Source: Aphelocoma coerulescens
Taxonomy: Eukaryota > Chordata > Aves > Passeriformes > Corvidae
NCBI RefSeq assembly: GCF_041296385.1
Contig: NC_091023.1
Span: forward strand, 2,852,924-2,916,923
DNA length: 64,000 bases
Direction of reading: 5' to 3'
How positions within the stretch are numbered: position 1 is the first letter of the stretch; the number at the start of each line of letters is the position of its first letter. Position numbers and translations under genes: made by a program. The notes under the pieces are model-generated. The model was given only the letters and a program-made list of their open reading frames with translations. It searched no databases and was not told where the DNA came from. Below are positions 23,461 through 34,061 of the stretch, one piece after another.

Positions 23461-26400
23461 CTGAAAAGAAACGGGAAAAATCCATCACATAGGAAGCCAG
23501 AGGAGAAAGAGGCAGGAAATCTCCATTAACACCCAGGGAATTCTTGAAGGGGAAGCTGCTTTTGAGCACCTGCCATTTGGGTACGAGGTGGGTTTCACAC
23601 GAGGGTGACACAACCACCCAGCAGAACCCCATTTCTTTACAGGGACTTTTATTAAAGATCACCACACTGGAAAATAACCAGTGGCTGAGTGGTCTGAGCT
23701 GATCCAAGGGGGAAGCCTATTTCTCCAAGAGACACAAAAGCCAGATATCCCAAACCACTGGCTGCAGCATCCTGGTGTTGGAATGAGATGTCTTTAAGGT
23801 CCATTCCAACCCAGACCACCCTGGGATTGCCATGATTGAGCATCTTGCCCAAGAAGCAGGCAGCAGACATGAGGAACAAACCCTCAGCCCCTGCCCCAGC
23901 TGCTGTGCAGCTTCCCTGGCTCCTGCATGCGTGTGGGAAAGGCTGGAGTTGTTGACACCTCCTCTCACCGGGGTGAAGATGATGGGTTTGTCTCTGGAGA
24001 TGAAATCAGCAAATTTGCAAACAAAAACTCCACAGTCACTTCCATTACTTTGTTGAGGGATTTCCTGAGGAATACAAAAAGGATGGAGACCTTTTATGTG
24101 TCTTAAAAGAGCAGCAACGTGGTTGTAGCACACATTACCCACACCTACTCCTGAAAACCTACTTCCATAGTCCATTTACTGCTCCCAAACCCAAGGAATA
24201 GTCCCAGTTAACTGCACATCATCTCCCTCCTCTGCTTCCCTGGAAAGTGTTAACCCTCTGTGACGAGGAGTTCCAGCTCCCATCCCAAATCCAGGCACTG
24301 CTCCCATACCTCTGCACCCAGGCTGCGAAGGGTCCACTCGGAAGCAGTCAGTTCAATGTTTCTTTTTTCCTTGCTTTCCTCTTCCAGGTATTTTCTGTTG
24401 AAAACAACACACAATCACTTTTCACCTCCCAGATTTAGGAAAAAAAACAAATGAACCAAAAAAGCTGGTGAGGGGTGACAGGAAGATAAATGGCAGTGAA
24501 ATGCCAGAAGATCCTCACGATTTAAGGAATGTGGAGGAAAAATCCCAACCTTAGAGACACAGTGAGAGGCTGAGTGGGGCTCCCCACGGCCCAGCACTGT
24601 TTAATATCTTTATCCATGATCCAGATGAGGGGATTGGGCACCCTCAGCACGTTCGTAGGTGACACCAAGCTGGGTGGGAGTGTGGAGGGCAGGAAGGCTC
24701 TGCAGAGGGATCTGCTCAGTGCTCTGGGCTGGTGACAAGGTGAGGATCAGTCACGGGTTGGACTCAGTGACCCTGCAGGGCTTTTCCAACCTCAGTGATT
24801 CTGGGATTTGTCCCTGTGGGGCTGCTCTCACCCTACAAAGCTGCTGGGTGAAGGGATTTTACTGACAAAGGCACGTGAGGATGTGCAGCACATGTGAAAA
24901 CCTGCACCTCTGACACTCCGGGGGATTCAAAACACTGAGCAGAACCGAAGAGGTACAAAGTGAGGGGCACCACGTGACAGGGCAGAAACACTTTTCACGT
25001 GGGGAGGGGAAAAGGCCTCAAAAACAACCAAAAGGGATTAAAAAAAGCAGCTACTCACAAGACAGTTTTACAAATGTGGTCTCCTTTCTGTCCCAAGGAG
25101 TCGAAGTATTTGATGGCTTTCTCTCGGAGATCAACGACCTGGGGTTAAAAGGTGATTTAGGCAAAGCACAGCCAAAACATTAAAGGACTTTGCTTGCTAG
25201 TTTTGTTCTCCCCCTAAATAAAAAGCCAGTGTGACTCACCAGCAGTGTCCAGTGAATTCTGACGTGAACAGGCACCAAGATGACATCGTGCTTGAAGATA
25301 TCCACACCTTTGGTCCATTTCTTTACTCCCTTGTGGCTTGTAGAGCTTAGCTTGGAATAAAAGAAGGTACTAAAAGCGTAGACTGCTGGATATCCTTCCT
25401 TCTTGCTTCTTTCCACCAGAAGATTCATGTAGAAATTCATGATCTGGAGCAGAGAGAGGCAAATTGAGATGTGAAATAAGATACTGAACCAAAAAGACAG
25501 CAACATGTCTTTGCTGGCCACCCTGGAGCTGAGAGGACTCCAGCTGGCAGCTTTTGCTCCCAGAATTTTACACTGGGTGCCCTGTGCTGTTGGGTAAAGC
25601 CCCCACACCCACTCCAGTAACCCAGACTGACTCCTGGGAGCTGCAGCAGCCAAGTGAAAGCTTCCAGAAACACCAGCCCACACAGCACCCAAAATAAGGA
25701 GTGTACAGCTATTTCTGGGCTCTGCAGTGCAGCTCCTGGAAGACTCCTGTGCCCAGGGAAGGGGGATTTCCCAGGAAGTGCAGGAGCACGTACGCTGTCG
25801 TTGAGCCAGCCCAGGGGCTGCAGGGTGCAGATGTCCTCACGGGTGACAGCGAGCTTGAAGGCCCTGCTCAGGACATCCTCGGGCTCACCACCATCAAAGG
25901 CAGCAGAGATCTCGCTCTCCATGGCCTGGAACAAAGGATTTCATGGGGAAGGGCTCATGGAACAGCACATGGAGCACACCAGCCCCTCAGAAGGCCTCCA
26001 AGTGCAGCTCCACTGCCAGAGCAAGGGGCGTTGCAGGCCTTTTTGCTGAACCAGCCACAGCACTGGCTTGCTGCTGAGCCCAGGTACCTCTGTCAGTGGA
26101 GCCAGGTCGTCTGCTGGCCTTTCTGGGCATGGCAGAGGCTCGCTGTCCACAAAAAAGAGGTCTTTGGACAGGACAGGTGTCACATGGAACTGGAATAACT
26201 TTCCTTGGGGGACTTCAGCTTCACGCTGGCCCTGCCAGACACAGGGACAGGGAGTCAGAGAGAAGCACGAGGAGGTTTGCTGGGGGACAGGGCAGAGAAT
26301 CCTGCATAGAACTGGGAGGGTTTGGGTACACACACACCAGCAGCAAACCCCAAAGTCTGATTGGTGACTGCATTCCAACTGTGCCTGAGAGGCAGGACTT

Positions 26401-29400
26401 TCCTTGGGCTTGGACTAACATCCAGAACCCCAGCAAAGCCTCCCCACACAGGTAGCAAGCTGAGATCAAGGTAAGTATTTCTGATTTCCACACTTCCAGT
26501 TTTATTCTGGATCTCAATCCTGAGCAGAGAGGAGTTCTGTCTTCTTGAAAACAAAGTGAATAAAGACTAACTCAAGCTTACCACTGAAGCAGCTCGTTTC
26601 TCTCGTTTCCCCTGTCCACGAGAGTCTTCTGGTGGTGTGTAGTAGCTGTCAGGAGAGAAAGAGAGGTGAGCTGGACATCCACACTGCCCCATGAAATTCC
26701 CCAAAATTCACCTTCAGCCTAAGAAATGCTTGTCCAAGGCTGATTCTGACACGTGACAACACCTCAGTTTCCTTGCCCATTCCCAGATTGGGATAGATGA
26801 AGAGCTGGAAGCTTTGCAAACTTTCTTCCACCATCAGGTGCCAAACTCCTTTTGTTTCTCAGTTTTAATCTTTGGAAAACAGGGAAGCAACCAGCACTTC
26901 CTCTATCAGGTACTTTGTGATCTCCTGGTGACAAATCCCACTCCACACCAGTTATTTCCTCTCTTCCCTTGAGCTTCAGGAACAGGGACAATTTAACTCA
27001 GGACAAACACACAGCTCAATACAGTGCTCGTGTCTAAGGGGGAAAGAGAACAGGGACAAAATCACCCAAAACCAGACCTGCCACAACCAAACCTCTCTCT
27101 GCCCCATCTGCACTCTCTCCTCTCTCATCTGAGGGGAGGAAGAGGAGGGCACCAAGCTGCCACACCAAAATCCCTCCCTGGAGCCACAGCCAAAAGCCCC
27201 TTTCCATGCACAAGGAGCCTCCTGCACTCCCACTGTGCCACCACAGAGTCCATGGGCCCCTGATGAAGGAGCAATGCTCCTTTTTTGGTCTCCTACTCCA
27301 ACCCAAGGCATCCTGCAAACCTCAGAAACTGCCTCAGTGCCCCCAGGCTTTACAAGCTCCCTCCTCCTTTTGTTGAGGATCCAGAGGAAATGCAAAGTGA
27401 GCTCGTTAATGGCGTGGCACAAAGACACTTGGGAGCAAAAATGGATTCTGCAAACCCAAGGACAAGTTGGTGTGGTCACCACTGTCACCCTTACTTCCTT
27501 CTCCCAAAAAACACCCAGCACATCCCACAGCAGCCCAGCTGTGACAGGGGAGCTGATTTGAGGGACAACAGGCCTTGAGCAATTCCTCAAAGCAGCTGCT
27601 CCTCTCGCCCAGCACTGAGACACTGAACAGGATTGGTCTTCTGGAGGCTGACAGAGCCAAAAGAAACAAGAGCCATGGTTACAAGAGACTCTCACCTGAT
27701 CATGACACCTCTCTGAGGCAGCTGGGGGCTGAAAACATCCCCATGTTTGACACCTGCAGGGAAAAGCAGCAATGTGAGAACAAGGAGGTGACTTCCCGTT
27801 GCAGCAGCTGCACAGAGCTCTCGGTTTCTGGGTGACATCACAGACATTTCATCAGCATTTTCAACTTAGAAGCTCAAACTCTGGCACCTGCTCAGAAATC
27901 ATTTCAATCCCCATATGATCATGTCATAAAGGCCAGGATATAAAAGAACCAGACGAGGGGATTGGGCACATTTAAGTAATGGACAGGGAAAAAAACCCAC
28001 CCTGGGACAATATTAAACATATATGTAATTAGTTTACTTGGTTTGGCAGCTCTGCTGTCATGGAAATAGTCCTGTCTAGCATTAAAAAGGGATTAAAGTG
28101 CAGCTCTGAGGGTGCAGAGTCAACTATCCCCCTCCTCTGGTACAAAAAAAACCCAGGTAAAACAACCTTCTCCTGTGCAGTGGGGTCACAGCCAGCTACA
28201 AACTGCACTGCTACAGTCCCAGCTCTCAAATCCCATTTTAAACCAATTTTTCCCCTTCAATAAAACCCTCACAAACCCAGTTTAGCCAATAACTACTTGG
28301 AGGAAATGCCCTGTTTGGGCTGGACTTCCACCTACAGAGTGGAGCAGGGGGATACTCACTGGTCTTTTCTGGCACAGGTAGAGAGGCACCGCTGGATTTT
28401 CGTTCTTTCAGGGGACTCCCAGTCATCCCTGGTTCCTTGGTTTGAACTCTTTGGTGTAGCAGAAGAAAAGGACAGAGTTTGTACAGGGGATTTGTTACCA
28501 GTGCCCATCAATTCACCACAGAGGACAGGGCTATTTGTACACAACTGGCTGAATGAAAGCAGTAGAATATATAAAGTAAAATTAGGCTGTTTAATCCTTA
28601 ACAGAACCGTGCTGTCACTGCTTCCATGACCAGATGCAAAGGGCATTTTGAAGAGTTTACATCCAGAAGTTTGGCCACCTTCAACCCAGGCACAGTGAAC
28701 ATACAAGAGTTAGATTTGCTGTCTCCACTATTCCCAAAGAGACTCAGTCATCACATTTGACTCTGTCCAGAACTCTGAGAATAGGACACATCAACTCTCC
28801 TGCCCTTCCACATACAACAAACCCACCACCAGAAAAGTTAAGGGTTATTTTGCTCATAATTACTTGTTGAGTCTTGCTAGGCGTGGAGAAGTAAGTCTTC
28901 CAGAATATCTTTCCTTGAACAGACTCAAGAGCTCTTTGTATTTCTTGTTTTCTGCTTGCTGAACATCCTTGCAGAAAGGAAGGGAAAAAAAAAAAATACT
29001 TTAGCAGGCATTCCCACCCCTTCCTTTTGTCTCAGCCTAACTGTGCAGGAACTCTGCAGCTGTTTCATCCCAAAACAATTCCCTTCTCCCCTCCCTTCTT
29101 CCCTTCTCCCCACTTCACCTCTTCAGCAGCACACAAGGGCCTCCTGGTGCTGCTGCCTCTGGGGAAGTTGGGAGCTGGCTCCTTAATGGGGGGCCTGGGA
29201 GTGACAGGACTCTCTGGAGCAGCTCGGATGTAGTTATTCCTGCTTGGGCTGAAAACATCAAAAGGCAGAAGAAATGGTATTCAGAGAACATTCAGAGCTC
29301 CTGATTCATTAATTAGGTTTGAATTAGCACTTCCTGATTGAAGGAGACACAGAAGGCTGCCCAGGACCGTGTCTGGGAGGGTTTTCCAACATCTCCATGG

Positions 29401-32400
29401 ACAGACTCCACAACCTCTCTAGGTGACCTGGGGCAGTAGCTGAGCACCCTCAGAGGAAAAAAAAAAAAATGTGTTTCCCAGTGGAATTCTCTGGGGAAAT
29501 AGGAATTCTCTGGGATTTTTTGTGGTTGTGGGTTTTTCTGGTCTCAGCCTCTTCCCAAGTTCAACACTTCCTCCTACCACAAGAGGGGAGAGTATTGACC
29601 TTGTTAATCTTCCTCTGATCTCCTGAGTCTATGAACTATCTGGATTTAAAGAGAATGTTTAAAATTGGTTACAGGCAAGAACACAGCTGCCTCTCCACAG
29701 CTGGAGAGCTCCCTCAGTATGGCTGCCTGGAGGAGTCCCAGAACACCCAGGAAAAATGCTGCTCTGTGGACACAAAAACAAATGCTGGGCAACGCAGGCA
29801 GTTCAAGGATGAAAGTGAAAGGCAAGAAACCCTTCAAAGGAGGAGTGAAAGGCAACAGAAGGATTTTTACCTCAGGTATGGAACTCTCTTGCAAAGAGAG
29901 GATGGTGTTTCCTCAGTCAAGCACAGCGTGGTGTCACAAGGCATTTTGTCTAGGGGAAAAGAGCACAAGCAGTCAGCAACTGGTCAAGAAAAAAAAAGGA
30001 GTTCTACGAGTTTAAAGAGCTTCACCAAAGATAAATTACTTTAATTTTATCCCTCACGTCCTAATATTATTTGTGTTATGTTGCTTCAGGATATTTTCAT
30101 ATTGGCAACTACAGAATGTCACCTGCCCAAGCCTAATAAAAAAGGGTTCTGAGGCTCTACTACCTAAAATCAGCACTTATAACAATTTCCTTCTGGCAAG
30201 CTGGAAGTGGGACACACTAGAACTGCACCCAAGGCAGTTAATATCTGGGATCCACAACCATGTGAGCATCCTGGGATAAATCCCAGGACATGCTGAGTTG
30301 GAAGGGACCCGCAGGGATCATCCAGTCCAACTCCTGGCCCTCCACAGACACGCCAGCAATCGCAGCCTCTGCATCCCTGAGAGCAGTGCCCAAATGCTCC
30401 TGGAGCTCTGGCAGCCTTGGGGCCGTGCCCATTCCCAGGGGAGCCTGTTCCCAGCCCTGGCTCCGGGCAATACCAGGATGCAGGGAAGAAACAGAGCTCA
30501 CCCTCCACTACTCCTGGATGCTACCCAGATATTTTGCCTCCAGCAACCAGCCCCCAGCCTGGGCAGAGCTGCCCAGACACAGCAGCAGGAGAAAGGAATG
30601 AGTGAAGGACTTGCTGTCAGCCTTACCAGGTTGTGTTATAGCCTCATCCTCTGAAGATGCTACAAACAAAGAGTCAGAAGAAATGTGCACAACCTGAAAT
30701 AAAAACAAGCACCAGAATGAGCACAACCTGAACGTGAATCCAAGCAAACACCTCACCTTCCTGAAAGTCAGTCAGCTCTGTCTTGACATGGTTTTGCTGG
30801 GGTTGCAGCAGAAGGTAGGGGGACTGATGGCACCACTTCTGTAATACAGGCTCTCACACATGCAGGGACTGTGGCAGCTGATCCCCGAGCTCCCCACAAA
30901 ATCCTTGCTCACCTCATCTTCAGACTCGGAGAAGGAGAAGTCATCGCTCTCTTTGGTCTCCTGGCTTTTTCTCGTTGCCTCAGGTGGCAACTTGGCAGCC
31001 ACAGAAACCTCTTTGGGCTCCTCGTTAGCCCCAGAGACACATTCTGGAAAAACCACACCACCAGGCCATAAAGAACGGGACTGGAAACAGGAACTGGGAT
31101 TTCTGCTCGCACCAAAGCCCAGCTCCTCCATCCCATGTGGAGCAGGTAACTCATTCCAACAACACAGCAACAGCCCAGCAGCACCCCCCACCCCATCACT
31201 GGGGAGGCTGTTCCCAAGTAGGGATTAGGAAGCTCCACATTCCCCATGGAACAGCAACAGCCTTGATTTAAACTGCTCTTTGTGCTGCTCAGTGCCAGAG
31301 AGACCTGGGATATCCTGTGCCCTGCCCCAGCCAGGAGTTATCCTTGGTGTAAATACACGGCCCTCCTAGGACAGGAAAAGTTGTTCGCTGCTTCCCTTCC
31401 TCTCTTCATCTGACACTTGGGTTTTAGACTCACAGAATCATTAAGGCTGGAAAAACCCCATAAGGCCATCGAGTCCAACTGTTCCCACAGCACTGCCAAG
31501 GCCACCATTGACCCCAAGTGCCACATCCATGAACACTGGCACACATCATCAACAGGCCCAGGCTCCAGGAGACCCCCTCCAGCCACAAGAACGGCTCAAA
31601 AATCCTCAGTTCCAGCAGCAATTCAGAAGTACAAACTCCAGAGTTACCCAAGGCACCCCAAACCCAAGGAAAAGCAGGCACATTAACCCTCTCTGCGAGG
31701 GGCCATACCTGTTTTCTGCTTCTTTGCAGGAATCTCAGGATCTTCCACACATGACAGAACGCTGAGGGAAGAACAGACAGAACAACATTTTGCAACCACA
31801 GTTCAGCTCCCAGGGGCTGACTCCCCTCCACACGACCCAGACTTCCAAAAGTGGCTTCCCTATTTCCCTGGGATCATCTCCCAGAGAGTTAATCATCCCA
31901 CTAAAGCAGACCAGGCCTCTTTATCTCCTTCTGTTAATGCTTCCTCATGTTTGATGCTTGTTCCTATCACCAAAAAATTCTTTAATATGCAATACTTTCC
32001 TCCAGGAAAGAAGCACTCCAGAGGTCACCAAGCCACCCAAGTTCATGCCACTACACTGAGTTGCAGAGGAAAGTTTAAGCGGAGCAGGAAACGAAAGGTG
32101 GGAAAGCCAGTTCTGTTTCCACCCACTCCATAGCTTCCTGCTGAGTCAGCGCTCAGGAACAACTCCTTGAAACAAATACCAGCCTAATCCTTTCTCAGAA
32201 GCCTAAACACAAGTATTTTATCAGTTGATACCATCATTAAGTCCGGTAAAAACTTCTCCTTCAGGAACAGAGCACAAAGAACATTCCTATTCTTTTTTTT
32301 TTTTTCCCCCCCAAGAGTTAACTCCTTCTGAGCTGCTCCTCAGTGAAAACTGCTTGTGCAACACGTGGCTCTTTCCAGAGACCTTCCCTTGTCTCCTTCA

Positions 32401-33684
32401 CTCTGGAATGGGACACTGAGCAAAGCCTCCTGGAGCAAGTTCCTCCCGGAGGGAGCAGCCACACTCCCCAGCCCACAGGATGCAATCCATACATTCCAAG
32501 AAGCAGGCAGGGAGATGGTTCGGTCATTGTCACCGGGGGCAAAGAGGTTAATGCCTAGGAAGGCATCCTTCTTCCATCTACTTCACATCCCATGGCTTCC
32601 CTCCATCCAACACATCCCTATGGGTGTATATACCCTTCCCTGCTCCTCCAACACACTCGCTCCAAATCCCCACCCCTTTTCTCCTTTTCAAGCCCCCACC
32701 ATGCAGGTGGGAAGGGAAGGAGGAGCCAATGGATTTATTGGGAACACCTGGGACCCACAACCACCTCAGCATCGGGAATTTATCAGGAGTATCTGGGACT
32801 CACAACCACCTCAACGTCGGGGATTTATCAGGAGTATCTGGGACCCACAATCACCTCTGCACCAGGGTCTGTCCACAGACTTACTGGGACTATCTGAGAC
32901 TCACATACACGTGAGCACATGCGATTTACTGGGAGTATCTGGGACCCACAACCACCTCAACATCGGGAATTTATCAGGAATATCTGGGACCCACAACCAC
33001 CTCAGCATGGGGAATTTATCAGGAGTATCTGGGACCCACAACCACCTCAGCATGGGGAATTTATCAGGAGTATCTGGGACCCACAACCACCTCAGCATGG
33101 GGAATTTATCACAAGTATCTGGGACCCACAATCACCTCTGCACCAGGGTCTGTCCACAGACTTACTGGGACTATCTGAGACTCACATACACGTGAGCACA
33201 TGCGATTTACTGGGAGTATCTGGGACCCACAACCACCTCAACATCGGGAATTTATCAGGAGTATCTGGGACCCACAACCACCTCAGCATCGGGAATTTAT
33301 CAGGAGTATCTGGGACCCACAGTCACCTCAACATCGGGGATTTAGCAAGAGTATCTAGGACTCAAAATCACCTCTGCATCTGCGGACAGACTTACGCGGA
33401 ACATCTGGGACCCACACCCACGTGAACACCTGGGATTTATCAGGAATCTCTGGGACCCACACGGGGGAGCCGCGGGGGCGTGCGGACGCCGGCCGGGCCG
33501 AGCGCAGGGGCAGCAGAGGCGGGGCGCAGGCCGGAAGCGCGGCGGGAAGGGCTGACCTGGGGGGCGGCTTCTTGCGGAGCGAGGGGTCCGGGCGTGGGGC
33601 CGGGGCGAGGGCCGGGGCCGGGGCCGGGGCCTGGCGGGCGGCGTCGCGGAGGGCGCGGAGGACGGCGAGCAGCCATTGGTACAT
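23383..33684 (-). CDS. SENP2: SENP2 SUMO-specific protease
   Basis: SENP2 is a cysteine protease (C48/ULP family) that matures SUMO precursors and removes SUMO from targets, largely at nuclear pores. CDS exons, in transcript order: 33684-33557, 31761-31709, 31043-30913, 30693-30627, 29949-29871, 29248-29119, 28967-28864, 28448-28360, 27753-27696, 26645-26582, 26231-26088, 25925-25794, 25443-25240, 25138-25059, 24394-24310, 24064-23969 and 23460-23383. All joins are AG/GT and in frame: 1722 nt, 573 residues, 17 coding exons (human has 589 residues). The protease domain runs from about residue 350 to the end. The triad is His457 (in IHW), Asp474 (in KYFDS) and Cys527 (in NGSDCG), with oxyanion Gln521; the spacings equal those of human His478/Asp495/Cys548. 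The start resembles the human amphipathic N-terminus MYRWL. It converges on IGF2BP2. Confidence 0.96.
23785..23838 (+). mobile_element. CR1 LINE 3' tail
   Basis: TCTTTAAGGTCCATTCCAAC followed by CCAGACCACCCTGGGATT is a diverged CR1 tail in + orientation, antisense to SENP2 and inside its last intron. Confidence 0.75.
23969..24064 (-). CDS. SENP2: SENP2 exon with catalytic cysteine
   Basis: Acceptor TTCCTCAG and donor GTGAGA flank 96 nt encoding [20 protein letters not shown] and [12 protein letters not shown]. Cys in NGSDCG is the nucleophile; Gln six residues earlier forms the oxyanion hole. Confidence 0.97.
24310..24394 (-). CDS. SENP2: SENP2 protease-domain exon (KYLEEE)
   Basis: Acceptor TTTCAACAG and donor GTATGG flank 85 nt encoding [20 protein letters not shown] and TLRSLGAE. 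The first base completes the Leu codon begun in the previous exon. Confidence 0.94.
24598..24812 (+). mobile_element. CR1 LINE fragment, internally deleted
   Basis: It contains CR1 reverse-transcriptase-end sequence (GTTCGTAGGTGACACCAAGC, then GTGGAGGGCAGGAAGGCTCT) joined to a shortened 3' tail (GGGCTTTTCCAACCTCAGTG). It lies in a SENP2 intron, antisense to the gene. No open frame remains. Confidence 0.85.
25059..25138 (-). CDS. SENP2: SENP2 exon with catalytic aspartate
   Basis: Acceptor ACCCCAG and donor GTGAGT flank 80 nt encoding [20 protein letters not shown] and HICKTV with a split Leu. The Asp of KYFDS lies 17 residues after the catalytic His, as in human. Confidence 0.96.
25240..25443 (-). 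CDS. SENP2: SENP2 exon with catalytic histidine
   Basis: Acceptor TGCTCCAG and donor GTGAGT flank 204 nt (68 codons). It encodes [40 protein letters not shown] and RIHWTLL; the His before Trp is the general base. Confidence 0.97.
25794..25925 (-). CDS. SENP2: SENP2 exon: start of protease domain
   Basis: Acceptor TTGTTCCAG and donor GTACGT flank 132 nt encoding [20 protein letters not shown] and continuing through [17 protein letters not shown]. The conserved WLND motif contacts the SUMO tail in this family. Confidence 0.96.
26088..26231 (-). CDS. SENP2: SENP2 exon before protease domain
   Basis: Acceptor TCTGGCAG and donor GTACCT flank 144 nt encoding [20 protein letters not shown] through LAPLTE. 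This is the variable central region; the call rests on phase agreement with both flanking exons and on splice sites. Confidence 0.9.
26582..26645 (-). CDS. SENP2: SENP2 exon (YYTPPED, basic)
   Basis: Acceptor TCCTGACAG and donor GTAAGC flank 64 nt encoding [20 protein letters not shown] and V. The GKREKR run is a possible nuclear signal. Phase fits both neighbours. Confidence 0.88.
27696..27753 (-). CDS. SENP2: SENP2 short exon ([10 protein letters not shown])
   Basis: Acceptor TCCCTGCAG and donor GTGAGA flank 58 nt encoding [18 protein letters not shown] between split codons that match the exons on either side. Confidence 0.88.
28360..28448 (-). CDS. SENP2: SENP2 exon ([10 protein letters not shown])
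   Basis: A pyrimidine-rich acceptor with an unusual A before AG (CACCAAAG) and donor GTGAGT flank 89 nt encoding [20 protein letters not shown] and ASLPVPEKT. The frame is fixed by the matching phase of both neighbours. Confidence 0.85.
28864..28967 (-). CDS. SENP2: SENP2 exon (coiled, [13 protein letters not shown])
   Basis: Acceptor TTCTGCAAG and donor GTAATT (weak) flank 104 nt encoding [20 protein letters not shown] and [14 protein letters not shown]. It corresponds to the human segment with EEREKYRKLLERLKE. Confidence 0.92.
29119..29248 (-). CDS. SENP2: SENP2 exon ([13 protein letters not shown])
   Basis: Acceptor GTTTTCAG and donor GTGAAG flank 130 nt encoding [20 protein letters not shown] and a run ending RRPLCAAEE. 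The RRP..C..EE pattern precedes the helical exon as in human. Confidence 0.9.
29370..29482 (-). mobile_element. CR1 LINE fragment, reverse orientation
   Basis: GGTTTTCCAACATCTCCATG followed by GACTCCACAACCTCTCTAGG is the complement of a CR1 3' region. It lies in a SENP2 intron, in the sense direction of the gene. Confidence 0.75.
29871..29949 (-). CDS. SENP2: SENP2 exon ([10 protein letters not shown])
   Basis: Acceptor TCCCCTAG and donor GTAAAA flank 79 nt encoding [20 protein letters not shown] and RVPYL between split codons. The region is poorly conserved in the family; phase agreement is the main support. Confidence 0.85.
30284..30545 (-). mobile_element. CR1 LINE 3' end, reverse orientation
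   Basis: Complement of a CR1 3' end: GAGTTGGAAGGGACCCGCAG, ATCATCCAGTCCAACTCCTG, then GAGCTCTGGCAGCCTTGGGG. It lies in a SENP2 intron. Confidence 0.92.
30627..30693 (-). CDS. SENP2: SENP2 exon ([17 protein letters not shown])
   Basis: Acceptor TATTTCAG and donor GTAAGG flank 67 nt encoding [20 protein letters not shown] and QP. The acidic/serine run could be a CK2-type phosphorylation region, which is inference. Confidence 0.87.
30913..31043 (-). CDS. SENP2: SENP2 exon ([13 protein letters not shown])
   Basis: Acceptor TTTTCCAG and donor GTGAGC flank 131 nt encoding [20 protein letters not shown] and continuing to an acidic [11 protein letters not shown] end. Confidence 0.88.
31427..31600 (-). 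mobile_element. CR1 LINE fragment, reverse orientation
   Basis: TCACAGAATCATTAAGGCTG followed by ATCGAGTCCAACTGTTCCCA and CCCCAAGTGCCACATCCATG is the complement of a CR1 3' region. It lies in SENP2 intron 2. Confidence 0.88.
31709..31761 (-). CDS. SENP2: SENP2 exon 2 (IPAKKQKTE)
   Basis: Acceptor TTCCCTCAG and donor GTATGG flank 53 nt encoding [22 protein letters not shown] followed by basic residues matches the human N-terminal segment DEIPAKRPRL, a nuclear-localisation region. Confidence 0.93.
31762..33556 (-). other. SENP2: SENP2 intron 1
   Basis: The first intron holds about 1 kb of unremarkable sequence followed by a 45-bp minisatellite that reaches to within 100 bp of exon 1. Confidence 0.9.
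32731..33462 (+). repeat. 45-bp minisatellite with higher-order structure
   Basis: About 16 copies of a 45-bp unit (GGGACCCACAACCACCTCAG, then CATGGGGAATTTATCAGGAG and TATCT). A variant block containing ACCAGGGTCTGTCCACAGAC recurs at 32861 and 33142, about 281 bp apart, showing block duplication. The 45-bp length keeps frame, so it yields a repetitive 15-residue open frame that is not a gene. It lies in SENP2 intron 1. Confidence 0.95.
33557..33684 (-). CDS. SENP2: SENP2 exon 1: N-terminus
   Basis: ATG at 33684-33682 begins [18 protein letters not shown], aligning with the human amphipathic N-terminal helix MYRWLVRIL. An Ala/Pro repeat ([17 protein letters not shown]) follows, then LRKKPPP and donor GTCAGC. 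The frame is open further upstream (to about 33954), but homology selects this start. The two-base carry-over matches exon 2. Confidence 0.92.
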
Positions 33685-34061
33685 GGACCGCGCGCACTTC
33701 CGGCGCCAGGCCCCGCCCCGCGCCGCCAGCGGCGGCCACGCCCCCGCAGACCCCGCCCCGCCCCGCAGACCCCGCCCCGCCCCGCAGACCCCGCCCCGGC
33801 TCACAGGCCACGCCCCCTGTGCCACAGGCCCCGCCCCCCCGCGCCCGTTGGCTGGAGCGATGCGCGCGTGCGTTTGCCAACACTCCGAGGCCAAAATTTG
33901 GGCTATTTCTGCCCGTTCTGCCCCTATCCCGCCCCGTTTCTTTTCCCGCCCCACCCCAAGCCGGCACTGCGAGCGCTACCACGGCTGGGTCAGGGGTTTT
34001 GCCCTCTCCGAGAGTTAGGGGCTTTCCCTACTCCAGGAATTAGTCGCCGGGCTCTGGTGGA

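Noticed and set aside
24598..24812. Active retrotransposon gene
   Set aside because: Only a short, internally deleted CR1 piece without an open frame; all CR1 copies here are truncated 3' ends.
32356..33195. 279-codon + frame with 15-residue repeats
   Set aside because: It is the 45-bp minisatellite in SENP2 intron 1, read on the antisense strand.
32731..33462. Regular repeats resembling a CRISPR array
   Set aside because: There are no unique spacers of constant length; units abut directly in an animal intron.
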